DNA of 52,130 nucleotides from Gillisia sp. (GTDB lineage Bacteria; Bacteroidota; Bacteroidia; Flavobacteriales; Flavobacteriaceae): NCBI GenBank assembly GCA_024635655.1, contig JAGXIL010000029.1, positions 1-52,130 on the forward strand, given 5' to 3'. Below are positions 1 through 8,050 of the stretch, piece after piece; within the stretch, counting starts at the first letter, position 1; each line of letters opens with the position of its first letter. Under the pieces are notes generated by a model. It worked only from the letters and a program-made list of their open reading frames with translations, did no database searches and had not been told where the DNA came from. The position numbers and the translations under genes were made by a program.

Positions 1-220
1 CCATTATCCTGCCACTTGGAAGAAACCTTACCGGGTATTGATCTTTGAATACTGATATCCTCCAGGCTGTGATCTGGAAGAGGTGTTACCGGGTATCGAT
101 CTGGAAGAGATCTTACCGGGCTGTGATCTTTGATCCTCCAGGTTTCATTTCAGGAACCATTTATAAACAGCTGTATTCTGAGATCCATTATCCTGCCACC
201 TGGAAGAGATCTTACGAGGG
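1..220. repeat. Cluster of short degenerate direct repeats at the left edge
   Basis: A 19-bp unit of the form TGGAAGAgatCTTACCGGG occurs at 17-35, 75-93, 102-120 and, with a changed end, at 201-219. A second unit, CCATTATCCTGCCAC, occurs at 1-15 and again at 185-199, just before the first and last copies. The stretch GATCTTTGA followed by TCCTCCAGG also recurs (about 39-66 and 124-142). Spacing is irregular (58, 27 and 99 bp). The block may continue to the left of the window. An open frame through it only reads the repeat as WKRxYR and is unlikely to be a gene. Function unknown. Confidence 0.75.
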
Positions 221-373
221 CGTAAATTTTACTTTTTTTAAAACAGATAATATTAAGAACAATATTTGGAATACCTGAAATAAACGTAAAATGTGATTAA
301 GTTTATATAAGATCAAATAGCTATATAAAAGGGAAAAAAGAAACCCTTACGGGCATTTTACGGGCATTTAAAA

Positions 374-405
374 TAAAAACCCTGTCTAAACACTTATACA
401 CAGGG
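374..405 (-). terminator. Rho-independent terminator of tRNA-Arg
   Basis: On the minus strand CCCTGT and ACAGGG form a six-pair stem around a 14-nt loop and are followed by TTTTTATTTT. It lies about 20 bp downstream of the tRNA-Arg gene, as expected for its terminator. Confidence 0.65.
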
Positions 406-424
406 CATTTATTAATATTAAAAG

Positions 425-496
425 TAGCCTCGCCAAGAATCGAACTTGGATCTACAGTTTAGGAAACTACTATTCTATCCATTGAACTACGAGGCC
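425..496 (-). tRNA. tRNA-Arg (anticodon CCT)
   Basis: Read on the minus strand, the sequence folds as a complete cloverleaf. The acceptor stem GGCCTCG/CGAGGCT (one G-U pair) is followed by TA at positions 8-9, a D arm, an anticodon stem with loop TTCCTAA (anticodon CCT), and a T arm with stem CCAAG/CTTGG and loop TTCGATT. The discriminator base is A. CCA is not encoded. A start one base later would leave a non-canonical 8-9 pair, so the 72-nt form is preferred. Confidence 0.95.
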
Positions 497-509
497 TTTT
501 TCAGGAGGA

Positions 510-517
510 CAAAAATA
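510..517 (-). promoter_or_regulatory. Promoter -7 element for tRNA-Arg
   Basis: On the minus strand this reads TATTTTTG, a full match to the Bacteroidetes -7 consensus TAnnTTTG, 13 bp upstream of the tRNA 5' end. No convincing -33 element was seen. Confidence 0.5.
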
Positions 518-582
518 AGAATGTTTTGAGAATAATTTCCTATTCTTTATTAAACTTAGTCTCCAAATTTTATAAAGAAACT

Positions 583-590
583 TACCTTTG
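583..590 (+). promoter_or_regulatory. Promoter -7 element for the small lipoprotein gene
   Basis: TACCTTTG matches TAnnTTTG and lies 21 bp before the ATG at 612, which gives a short leader. No good -33 element was found. Confidence 0.45.
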
Positions 591-611
591 AGTTTCAATA
601 AATCTTTCATT

Positions 612-914
612 ATGAAACTCATCAGTATATCTGCAGCCGTGTTTTTAATTATCCTTACTGCTACCTGCAATTCCACTTCAGGAAATAATAATTCCATGGA
701 AGTCACGGGAACAATTGAAGCCATACAAATGACCTCCTGGCAATATGGAACTCACACCATCAGTAACGACTCCACCTTTTATGCACTACGAAGCGATAAG
801 GCAGATCTTGGGCAGTTTGAAGGACAAACCGTGACCATCAAAGCCAGTAAGATCGAAGGCTATCCTGTAGACGGGGGTCCGGAATTCTTAGAGGTAGAAG
901 AGGTACAGGAATAA
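612..914 (+). CDS. Small hypothetical lipoprotein
   Basis: About 100 residues from the ATG at 612. I prefer this to an in-frame start at 588, because 588 overlaps the predicted promoter element and 612 starts directly with a lysine-led signal peptide. The hydrophobic segment ends in a lipobox-like LTATC, so it is probably a lipoprotein. The mature part begins with a Ser/Asn-rich linker and then carries about 70 residues with alternating hydrophobic positions (VTGTIEAIQM, QTVTIKASKI), suggesting a small beta-rich, OB-like fold. I do not recognise a named family. It stands before the DUF2490 gene in the same direction; shared transcription is possible but not shown. Confidence 0.75.
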   Translation: MKLISISAAVFLIILTATCNSTSGNNNSMEVTGTIEAIQMTSWQYGTHTISNDSTFYALRSDKADLGQFEGQTVTIKASKIEGYPVDGGPEFLEVEEVQE

Positions 915-965
915 TTTGACCCTTCCGGCCTTTGAATTTAATTTTAATAGCATATAATATTTAAA

Positions 966-1661
966 ATGAAAAAATTACTTTTCCTGATCTTCTTCGCTGT
1001 TTTGCTAATCCCAAACCAAACCTCTGCGCAGGTCAATGACGACAAAATGGGAGCCTGGTATATGTATTTCTGGAATACAACTTTTACAGAAAGCAGGTTT
1101 GGATTTCAGGGAGATGTGCAGTACCGAAACTGGAATGTCATTGGCGATCTTGAGCAACTTCTTTTACGGGGAGGAGTGACATACAGCCCTGAAAATGCCA
1201 ATATTAAATTTACCCTGGGTTATGCCCATATTACCACGGGTACTTATGGCGACAGCAAAAGCACCTTTCCGGAAAGCAGGATCTACCAGGAGGCTTTGCT
1301 TCCGCAGATGCTAAGTGACAGATTCCACTTGATCCACCGCTTTAGATATGAGCAGCGATGGGTAGAGTCACAGGATCTCAGGTCCCGCTTTCGTTATGCG
1401 CTGTTCCTGAATATTCCGCTAAACCAGCCAAACCTCAACCGCAATTCTATTTACCTGGCATTTTATAATGAGCTTTTTATTAACGGGGAGCGGAATATAG
1501 GTGGAGGAAGAAGTGTGGAACTCTTTGACCGTAACCGCTTTTATACCGGACTGGGTTATGGATTGACAGATAGTTTACGGTTACAGGTAGGATTTATGGA
1601 GCAAACTTCAGATGCCTTCAGCAAAGGACAACTTCAGCTAAGTTTACACCATACCTTCTAA
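966..1661 (+). CDS. DUF2490 domain-containing outer-membrane protein
   Basis: A 231-residue protein with a cleavable signal peptide ending in TSAQ. The mature part starts with the pattern typical of DUF2490 proteins (GAWYMYFWNTTF, then a GDVQYRNWN segment and LLLRGGVTY), with alternating aromatic strands and a C-terminal phenylalanine, as in small outer-membrane beta barrels. DUF2490 proteins are widespread in Bacteroidetes and have no assigned biochemical role. The length is normal for the family. The start is the ATG directly before MKKLLF. The gene is followed in the same direction by the DUF1028 gene about 45 bp later. Confidence 0.85.
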   Translation: MKKLLFLIFFAVLLIPNQTSAQVNDDKMGAWYMYFWNTTFTESRFGFQGDVQYRNWNVIGDLEQLLLRGGVTYSPENANIKFTLGYAHITTGTYGDSKSTFPESRIYQEALLPQMLSDRFHLIHRFRYEQRWVESQDLRSRFRYALFLNIPLNQPNLNRNSIYLAFYNELFINGERNIGGGRSVELFDRNRFYTGLGYGLTDSLRLQVGFMEQTSDAFSKGQLQLSLHHTF

Positions 1662-1705
1662 TATTTTAGCACTGGTTTTATATATTTATATTAAATTACT
1701 TGATC

Positions 1706-2692
1706 ATGAAGCTATTTCTTTTCCTTAGTATATTAATTATGAGCGCACATTCAGGTTTTGCCCAGAATCCGGAGATTAGCGGGGATGCTTTTGCCCATAC
1801 CTACTCGATCGTGGCACGGGACTCTATTACAGGAGAAATGGCAGTAGGAGTTCAAAGTCACTGGTTCTCGGTAGGATCCCTTGTATCCTGGGGAAGATCC
1901 GGGGTGGGGGTTGTAGCGACGCAGTCTTTTGTTAACCCTGCTTACGGCCCTAAGGGGTTAGATTTAATGGAAGAAGGGAAATCGGCTAAAGTGGCTTTGG
2001 AGGAATTGGTTGCTAAGGATGAAGGAAAAGCTTTCCGCCAGGTAGCAGTTTTGGATGCATCAGGAAAAGCGGCGGCATTTACAGGAGAGAAATGTGTCGA
2101 ATCTGCCATGCATCACGCAGGCAGCAATTTTTCTGTTCAAGCCAATATGATGCTGAATGATGATGTGGTACCTGCTATGAAGTTGGCTTTCCAGGAACAC
2201 GCAGATCTTCCTTTAGCTGAAAGAGTGGTGAAAGTATTACAGGCTGCCGAAGCAGCAGGTGGGGATATCCGCGGAAAGCAATCTGCAGCTCTCCTTGTTG
2301 TTGGCCCCGATAAAGTCGAGAATTCCTGGGAAGATAAAAAGATCGATCTTCGGGTAGATGATCACACCGAACCTTTGGCAGAACTTGAGAGACTGCTGAA
2401 AGTTGCCAGAGCTTATGAATTCATGAATCGCGGAGATGTGGCTATGGAAGAAGAAAATGTGGATGAAGCCCTTAAGCAATACGGGAAAGCAGAAGACCTT
2501 TTTCCTGAAAACCTGGAGATGAGATATTGGAAAGCCATTGCCCTTGCCAATAGCGGAAGGATGGAGGAAGCCCTACCCATTTTTAAAGCCATATTTAAAG
2601 AGGATGATAACTGGCGCACGATGACTACCCGCTTACCCGCTTCAGGATTGTTAAATGTTTCAAAAGAACAATTAAATCAAATCGTAAATTAA
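1706..2692 (+). CDS. DUF1028 protein with C-terminal TPR-like segment
   Basis: A secreted protein of about 328 residues. I use the ATG at 1706 rather than the TTG two codons earlier. After a signal peptide ending in GFAQ, residues about 27-225 match the DUF1028 family (HTYSIVARD, GVQSHWFSVGS, WGRSGVGVVATQS, NPAYGP), a presumed Ntn-hydrolase-like fold whose substrate is not established. Residues about 235-320 look like TPR-type helical hairpins (ALKQYGKAEDLFPEN, RYWKAIALANSGRMEEALPIF). The DUF1028-TPR arrangement is known in Bacteroidetes. Export to the periplasm or surface is inferred from the signal peptide. Confidence 0.85.
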   Translation: MKLFLFLSILIMSAHSGFAQNPEISGDAFAHTYSIVARDSITGEMAVGVQSHWFSVGSLVSWGRSGVGVVATQSFVNPAYGPKGLDLMEEGKSAKVALEELVAKDEGKAFRQVAVLDASGKAAAFTGEKCVESAMHHAGSNFSVQANMMLNDDVVPAMKLAFQEHADLPLAERVVKVLQAAEAAGGDIRGKQSAALLVVGPDKVENSWEDKKIDLRVDDHTEPLAELERLLKVARAYEFMNRGDVAMEEENVDEALKQYGKAEDLFPENLEMRYWKAIALANSGRMEEALPIFKAIFKEDDNWRTMTTRLPASGLLNVSKEQLNQIVN

Positions 2693-2714
2693 AGATTTTC
2701 AAGGAGCTAATCCT

Positions 2715-2722
2715 TATTTTTG
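2715..2722 (+). promoter_or_regulatory. Promoter -7 element for the HGQPGHxC lipoprotein
   Basis: TATTTTTG matches TAnnTTTG and is 31 bp upstream of the ATG at 2753. It suggests that the lipoprotein has its own promoter in the short gap after the DUF1028 gene. Confidence 0.45.
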
Positions 2723-2752
2723 CCAATCCATTAATACTTAAATGAAGTGATT

Positions 2753-3124
2753 ATGAAATTAAGAAATATTTTTTTAGGCTTTTTAGTTGCCGGGGTGATG
2801 AGTTTTACCTCCTGCAAGAATGAAAAGTCTTCAGAAGACGATACAGTACAAACTGAGGCTACTCCTACAGAAAATGAAGATTCAGAATCTGTTGCCCTTA
2901 ATCCTGCTCATGGACAACCAGGCCACAGTTGTGCAATTCCCGTTGGAGCGCCATTAAATCAGGACTCTTCTGTTAATACCACTCAGCAAGCGCCTGCTCC
3001 TACCAACTCCGGAGTTTCTCCTGTAAGGCTAAATAATTCTACGGCAACGCCAGATAAAAATCCTCCACATGGACAACCGGGACACGATTGCGCTGTTCCT
3101 GTAGGAGCAGACCTGAACGGTTAA
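2753..3124 (+). CDS. Lipoprotein with two HGQPGHxC motifs
   Basis: About 123 residues from the ATG at 2753; a GTG two codons upstream is less likely. The signal peptide ends in a lipobox (FTSC, Cys at about 21). The mature chain is low-complexity and rich in Ser, Thr, Pro and Asn, and carries two near-identical short modules at about residues 50-70 and 103-122: NPAHGQPGHSCAIPVGAPLN and NPPHGQPGHDCAVPVGADLN. Each holds two His and one Cys in fixed spacing. From memory, single copies of this motif end various Bacteroidetes proteins; two copies in an otherwise disordered lipoprotein are less common. Metal or cofactor binding is conceivable but unproven. Confidence 0.8.
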   Translation: MKLRNIFLGFLVAGVMSFTSCKNEKSSEDDTVQTEATPTENEDSESVALNPAHGQPGHSCAIPVGAPLNQDSSVNTTQQAPAPTNSGVSPVRLNNSTATPDKNPPHGQPGHDCAVPVGADLNG

Positions 3125-3150
3125 TTTCCTGCATTTTTATATAACATAAG

Positions 3151-3181
3151 AAATCCCGGTCCAGCCGGGATTTTGTTTTTT
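3151..3181 (+). terminator. Rho-independent terminator after the HGQPGHxC lipoprotein
   Basis: A perfect nine-pair stem AAATCCCGG/CCGGGATTT with a five-base loop is followed by TGTTTTTT. It sits 27 bp after the stop codon. Confidence 0.85.
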
Positions 3182-3499
3182 AGTAGAGGATCAACAAAGG
3201 CTTGCTCTCTGCCTGATTTATTCAGTTTAACAAATTATAGCCGTGCTTTATGCCGGGAGAAAATATAGGCCTTCCAGGGTGTATCAACTTCTTTTAATTA
3301 CGGTTTGGGAAAGTAGTGGTCAGGGATTAAATGGCAAGTACAAAGTTTTTTAAAGTTATCGGGTTAATTTTCCGGAGAAAACAGGCTTCAGCATTTTGTT
3401 ATTTTCAGTATAAATTAACGACTGCTCCTCTATTATATAGTTAATATCTTCCGCTAATTAAAAATTACAGATATTGCATTAAAAATTGGCTTTCCTGAT
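3182..3499. other. Intergenic region with no recognised feature
   Basis: About 320 bp between the terminator and the DUF3095 gene. I see no coding frame, no RNA fold and no full promoter consensus. It is AT-rich near the following gene and presumably contains that gene's promoter. Confidence 0.4.
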
Positions 3500-4663
3500 T
3501 TGAACATTACGCACCTCAATACCGAAAATTTTTATTTAGAATTACCCATTCATACGCGTAGGTTGAGCAAACTAATGTCCAGTAATTCCCTGTTTCACGA
3601 TGTACCGGAGGACTGGCATATTCTTGTAGCAGATATTAAAAATTCTACGCGGGCCGTCAAAGATGGAAAACATCAACAGGTAAATCTCGTAGCTACAGGA
3701 AGTGTGATCGCCATATTAAATTTAGCTGCCGCCAGAAAAATAAACATTCCCTTCTTTTTTGGAGGTGATGGAGCAACTATGCTTGTTCCACCTGCACTTT
3801 TATCAAGTGGGATCTCAGCTTTAAAAAAGCATAAAATAAACACCTTTAAAAATTTTAATTTTGAATTAAAGATCGGGCATGTTTCTTTAGAAGATGTCTA
3901 TAAAAAAGGTATGCACCTCAAGATTGCCAGAGCGAGGATCAATCCTGTCTTTAATATTCCGGTAGTTTTAGGCAACGGATTAGAATATGCTGAAACCCTT
4001 GTGAAAAATTTTCCTGAACAGGTGGTTGTCCCTGTGGACAATTTGCCATTAAATCTTGACGGTATGGAATGCAAATGGAACCGCATTAAACCGCCAAAAG
4101 AGAATCAGGAAGTTATCAGTTTAATTGTATGCAATCACGGGGAGGAAGAACCTTCTAAGAGTTTTTCACAAGTACTTAAGGCTATTGATGATATTTATGG
4201 TTCGCCCCGTTCCAGAAAACCCATTTCGGTAAAACGCTTAAAACTAAATGCCAAACTGGGACAGATAAACCTTGAAATGCGCAGCAAACTCGGAAAATTT
4301 AATGGGTTCTATTTCGTAAAGAACTGGCTCAGAAATAACCTGGGAAAGCTATACTTCAACTTTAGTGACAGCGGAAAAATCTACCTTGAGAAGCTGGTGG
4401 AACTTACAGATACCATAACGATAGACGGCCGGATTAACACAGTCATAACAGGAAATGCAGATCAACGGTCTTCTTTGGTATCCTTTCTTGATCATTTGGA
4501 AAAAGCAGGAAAAATTAAGTATGGCCTGCAGGTGAGCGGGGAAAGTGTTATGTCCTGTTACGTTAAAGATATGGCTACAAATGACCATATTCATTTTGTG
4601 GATGGCGCAGATGGCGGATATACAAAAGCGGCTAACAACTTAAAGGAAAAATTATCCCTGTAA
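3500..4663 (+). CDS. DUF3095 family protein
   Basis: A 387-residue protein beginning with a TTG codon. The next in-frame ATG would remove about 25 residues, including a stretch that looks like part of the domain, so TTG is kept with some doubt. The features fit DUF3095: FYLELPIHTRRL near the start, WHILVADIKNSTRAV (about residues 39-53) and FFFGGDGATMLVPP (about 88-101). The AD...KNSTRA and GGDG patterns resemble class III nucleotide-cyclase cores, and DUF3095 is thought to be related to them. No signal peptide or membrane segment is seen, so it is probably cytoplasmic. Whether it makes a nucleotide signal is unknown. It is transcribed towards the M28 peptidase gene, and a hairpin covers its stop codon. 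Confidence 0.75.
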   Translation: MNITHLNTENFYLELPIHTRRLSKLMSSNSLFHDVPEDWHILVADIKNSTRAVKDGKHQQVNLVATGSVIAILNLAAARKINIPFFFGGDGATMLVPPALLSSGISALKKHKINTFKNFNFELKIGHVSLEDVYKKGMHLKIARARINPVFNIPVVLGNGLEYAETLVKNFPEQVVVPVDNLPLNLDGMECKWNRIKPPKENQEVISLIVCNHGEEEPSKSFSQVLKAIDDIYGSPRSRKPISVKRLKLNAKLGQINLEMRSKLGKFNGFYFVKNWLRNNLGKLYFNFSDSGKIYLEKLVELTDTITIDGRINTVITGNADQRSSLVSFLDHLEKAGKIKYGLQVSGESVMSCYVKDMATNDHIHFVDGADGGYTKAANNLKEKLSL

Positions 4664-4676
4664 GTTATTAGCCGCT
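4627..4676. terminator. Long hairpin spanning the DUF3095 stop codon
   Basis: Fifteen bases at 4627-4641 (AGCGGCTAACAACTT) pair with 4662-4676 with one mismatch, around a 20-base loop. The stop codon at 4661-4663 lies at the stem edge. No T-run follows on either strand, so it may be an mRNA-stabilising or weak bidirectional structure between convergent genes. Confidence 0.5.
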
Positions 4677-4699
4677 GAAACCTGTAATATTTCTATCTT

Positions 4700-6253
4700 T
4701 TAATCCAGTCCACCTCTTCGGGTTGCATCCCTTGCCTCCGGCCATTCCATTTGCTCTCCGGTTCTTTGATTCCGCGGAAGAGCAGCTCTCTCTCTGGAGG
4801 TAGTTTCAGGGTCTTCACTGGCTTTGTAAGCCAAAATTGCCGTGAGGATTGCGTTGTTCCTTACATCGTCAAATACGATCTTATCATAAGTATCCAGATT
4901 TGTATGCCAGGTGTAATTCCAGTAAGACCAGCTTAATGAACTTAAACTAAACGCAGGAGCACCAGCTGCCACAAAAGAGGCATAATCTGAACCACCGCCT
5001 GCAGGGGTTCCCGGGAAATTGTATTCTATTTCATCTTTATATTCCTGAGGAACCACTTCCATCCAACGGCCCAAGTAATCATAGGCGTGAAGAAATCCAC
5101 CTCCTGAAATATTTACCACTCTTCCGGTTCCGTTATCCTGATTGAACAAAGCCTGTAGGTTGTCAACAACTTCAGGATGATCTTTCACATAAGCCCTGGA
5201 CCCATTCAAGCCTTGTTCTTCGCTTCCCCAATGGCCGGCGATGATGGTTCTTTTTGGATTGGGATATAATTTTTTCAGGATCCTCATAGCCTCCATCATT
5301 ACAATGGTTCCGGTTCCATTATCTGTGGCGCCGGTGGCACCATCCCAGGAATCAAAATGAGCTGATAAAATAATATATTCTTCAGGCTTTTCAGTTCCTT
5401 TTATAGTCGCTATAGTATTAAAAGCGGGAACTGCTCCCAATTCTTTTGATTCAGCTACCAGTCTTATTTTTGGCTTGTTACCAGATTCTGCCAATCGATA
5501 TACCATCCCATAATCTTCAAGAGAAAGATCTATAGTTGGAATTTCTTTTGTGGCAGCAGAAAAAATCTTATTGGCTCCAAATCCGCGGGACCAGTTAAGG
5601 GTAATGATCCCTGCGGCACCGGCATCTTCAAGAGCTGCATAGATGCTACGATTATCAAAACCGGTATTATTAATTTTGTCTCTCCATTCCTCCTGTTGCT
5701 CTTCCCGTTCAGCTTTCATTTTTTCGAAAGATTCCTCTTCTGCAAATTCCTCCCAGTTATAATCAGGCCGTCCGGTTGGTTGAGGCATAGAGACCATCAC
5801 CAATTTCCCTTTTACCCCGGGCAACCAGCTCTTAAAAGCATCGGCATTTGGAGAATCAGGAAGCGTAACTACTTCGGCAACAATAGGCTTTCTGCCTGAA
5901 TCCGGGCTCCAGGCCAGTTGCATTCCACTTAGGGTTCTTACCCTGGGCTCGATAAGGTCAATATGGGTAATCCCGCGTTCCCAACCTTTCCATTCCCCCC
6001 ATTGTTCATTTTCAGCATCTATGCCCCAGCTTTTATAAGTATCTACTGCCCAATTATGGGCCTGTTCCATTTCCGGAGTTCCAACTAAACGGGGTCCTAT
6101 AACATCCAGCAGTTCATGGGCAAGGGTCTCCAACTGGGAGTTATCATTGGCTTCTTTAACAATGTTTTCAACAATTTGATTTGTCTCCTGAGCAACTATC
6201 GTGGAAACTTGAACCAGCAACATAGTTGAGAGGAAAAATAGGGTTTTTTTCAT
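4700..6253 (-). CDS. M28 family zinc metallopeptidase, exported
   Basis: A 517-residue protein with signal peptide (cleavage near VAQ, about residue 22). A PA-type insertion around 115-275 precedes the catalytic M28 fold. The metal-binding pattern is complete: SAHFD with His299, TDNGTG with Asp311, GSEEQG with the catalytic and ligand glutamates 345/346, NQDNG with Asp373, and TWH with His450. The family contains two-zinc aminopeptidases and carboxypeptidases, and peptide turnover in the periplasm or outside the cell is likely. The C-terminal tail is rich in Arg and Glu. The gene is convergent with DUF3095. The start ATG is well placed before MKKTLFFL. Confidence 0.9.
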   Translation of the reverse strand: MKKTLFFLSTMLLVQVSTIVAQETNQIVENIVKEANDNSQLETLAHELLDVIGPRLVGTPEMEQAHNWAVDTYKSWGIDAENEQWGEWKGWERGITHIDLIEPRVRTLSGMQLAWSPDSGRKPIVAEVVTLPDSPNADAFKSWLPGVKGKLVMVSMPQPTGRPDYNWEEFAEEESFEKMKAEREEQQEEWRDKINNTGFDNRSIYAALEDAGAAGIITLNWSRGFGANKIFSAATKEIPTIDLSLEDYGMVYRLAESGNKPKIRLVAESKELGAVPAFNTIATIKGTEKPEEYIILSAHFDSWDGATGATDNGTGTIVMMEAMRILKKLYPNPKRTIIAGHWGSEEQGLNGSRAYVKDHPEVVDNLQALFNQDNGTGRVVNISGGGFLHAYDYLGRWMEVVPQEYKDEIEYNFPGTPAGGGSDYASFVAAGAPAFSLSSLSWSYWNYTWHTNLDTYDKIVFDDVRNNAILTAILAYKASEDPETTSRERAALPRNQRTGEQMEWPEARDATRRGGLD

Positions 6254-6290
6254 GTATAAAATTTAAAATTGATATTATATCTAAGATTTT

Positions 6291-6298
6291 CAAATATA
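6291..6298 (-). promoter_or_regulatory. Promoter -7 element for the M28 peptidase
   Basis: Minus-strand TATATTTG matches TAnnTTTG, 38 bp upstream of the start codon. No clear -33 element. Confidence 0.45.
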
Positions 6299-6375
6299 AC
6301 ATTCCTTTTAGATATTAATTATGATTGCAGGACAGAAAAAGACCCAGTTCTCAATTAAAATTCGGGTAAAAACCG

Positions 6376-6402
6376 AAAAGGCTGCCCGCAGGCAGCCTTT
6401 TT
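6376..6402 (-). terminator. Rho-independent terminator after the DUF5602 gene
   Basis: A perfect eleven-pair stem AAAAGGCTGCC/GGCAGCCTTTT with a four-base loop. It lies 23 bp beyond the stop of the minus-strand lipoprotein gene. The stem ends are A/T runs on both strands, so it could also work in the other direction. Confidence 0.85.
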
Positions 6403-6424
6403 CAATTATTTATTATTTCATACC

Positions 6425-8050
6425 CTATCTGTCAACCATACCTTCCAGTAAAACGGTATACATACCTTCTACGGGGTCATAGTTAATGCTGTAGGTAGTA
6501 GGATAGAATCCGCTTTGTTGAAAGTTTTCAGGCTGAGGGATGTCAAAAGTAGCGCTTGTCTTCTGCTGTAAATACTCCAGAGTAATCATGGGCTCATAGA
6601 AGATAAAATCTGCGTTATATGAACCATAAATAAAAGTATGAGAAAATACTTCTCCATTCAATTCTCCAGCTTCAGAACTTAACCAATGTTTCCCCATCAT
6701 AGGAACAAACCCGGGGGATGCAAAATAAGTTGCCGGCCAGTATTCTTCCGCAGGTAGAACTTCGGCAAGGGCAGCATCTGTGATTTGCATTTTTTCTTCC
6801 TCAGAGATCATATAAAAATGAAGATCAAAATGAGGAAGGTCATAAACTCCGGGTGGTTCATGACCGTGAGGAGCCCAGTCTATATCAAAATGATCATAAA
6901 TTATTTCTCCTGCCTCTTCAGGAAACTGAAGTGTCAAATGTTCGAATTCCTCTGGTAAACCTTCAAGAACTTCTTCAGAAAATTGAACACCCAAAGCCTG
7001 CACGTCGCCATCGTTATTTAATCTTACCATGGTACGAATTACCCCGCCACCAAGTTCGCCTTCCGCACCAAAATAAGTATTGGATGGTTCTCCCCCTTCG
7101 CTAAAGAGATTGGGTACATCCTCATTATCACATCCTTCCCGGAAATGGTAATAATCTACGGCAGAGTCTCCGGAGAATAAACTGCGAACATCATTATCAT
7201 TAATGACGCCTTCGCGAATTACGCTTTCAGTCACTGTTCCATAGGCATCAGAATTTAACAGGGTGATCTCTACATAATATTCATCCAGACCGTTTTCATC
7301 AGGAAGGGCTACACATAAGGGAGTGGCAGCATAATCGCCGTCCTGGTTGAGTTCTACCGTGTTAGTGAGATTGGTATATAAAGCCGTACCCAATTGTCCA
7401 TTTTCGTAAGTCCAGATATTCACACTGTACTGTGCAGGATAATGTCTTCCTGTCTCATCACAATAATTTCCGAAAATACACCATTCTATTGCCTGAGAAG
7501 GAACCAGATCAAAGAATAAATATCCATATTGATTTACCAATCGGTCATCAAAACACAATACCGGCACATCAACATATTTTTTAACGCCTGCACCCACTTC
7601 AATACTCAAGGGTAAAGTAGAATTTAAGTACCCGGCCATTTCACTCCCTGCTAAAGGGGCAACCCATATCGCATTATCCTGCGCATCAAAAACGGCAAAA
7701 TAATCGAGGGAATAATTTCCGGGATCTAATTCCAATTCCGGAACTTCTTCAGTGAACACCTGACCCGGCACCAAATCTACTCTGAACGGATCTCCCTCAT
7801 TTCCTACCACAGGACTACCGTTACTGGAAAGGATAATTTCCACATAGACCACATCCTCATCAGAGCATTGCGGAATATTTGCAATGGCCTGTTTTAAATC
7901 AGCTTGAGTGGCAAGGTCATTTACCTTGGCACTAAAAGTCAAAGCAACTTTTTCCTCGTTGGGTGATTGCACCTCATCGTTACTACACGAAGTAAAGATC
8001 AGGGGAAACATAGCCATAATGGCAAACAAAAGCTTAAATTTTTTCATCAT
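6425..8050 (-). CDS. Lipoprotein with C-terminal DUF5602 (TTHB210-like) domain
   Basis: A 541-residue protein; translation may begin at either of two adjacent ATG codons. A hydrophobic segment ends in FTSCS, a lipobox. The N-terminal part (about 35-320) is acidic and beta-rich and I do not recognise it with certainty; parts resemble DUF4382-like lipoproteins. The C-terminal part (about 330-541) fits the DUF5602/TTHB210 family: FGAEGELGGGVIRTMVRLN, a histidine-rich APHGHEPPGVYDLPHFDLHFY block, and ASPGFVPMMGKHW. The clustered histidines suggest a metal site. The founding protein in Thermus is controlled by an extracytoplasmic sigma factor; no such factor is nearby here. It stands alone with its own terminator. 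Confidence 0.75.
   Translation of the reverse strand: MMKKFKLLFAIMAMFPLIFTSCSNDEVQSPNEEKVALTFSAKVNDLATQADLKQAIANIPQCSDEDVVYVEIILSSNGSPVVGNEGDPFRVDLVPGQVFTEEVPELELDPGNYSLDYFAVFDAQDNAIWVAPLAGSEMAGYLNSTLPLSIEVGAGVKKYVDVPVLCFDDRLVNQYGYLFFDLVPSQAIEWCIFGNYCDETGRHYPAQYSVNIWTYENGQLGTALYTNLTNTVELNQDGDYAATPLCVALPDENGLDEYYVEITLLNSDAYGTVTESVIREGVINDNDVRSLFSGDSAVDYYHFREGCDNEDVPNLFSEGGEPSNTYFGAEGELGGGVIRTMVRLNNDGDVQALGVQFSEEVLEGLPEEFEHLTLQFPEEAGEIIYDHFDIDWAPHGHEPPGVYDLPHFDLHFYMISEEEKMQITDAALAEVLPAEEYWPATYFASPGFVPMMGKHWLSSEAGELNGEVFSHTFIYGSYNADFIFYEPMITLEYLQQKTSATFDIPQPENFQQSGFYPTTYSINYDPVEGMYTVLLEGMVDR

Noticed and set aside
1..220. Possible CRISPR array
   Set aside because: Repeat copies are degenerate and spacing varies (27, 58 and 99 bp), and there are no cas genes in the window.
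45..278. 77-codon open frame over the left-edge repeats
   Set aside because: Its product only repeats WKRxYR where the DNA repeats occur, has no homology that I recognise, and no promoter match. The DNA repeat explains the frame.
427..495. Shorter form of tRNA-Arg starting one base later
   Set aside because: It would give a non-canonical discriminator base and shift the conserved TA at positions 8-9; the 425-496 form fits better.
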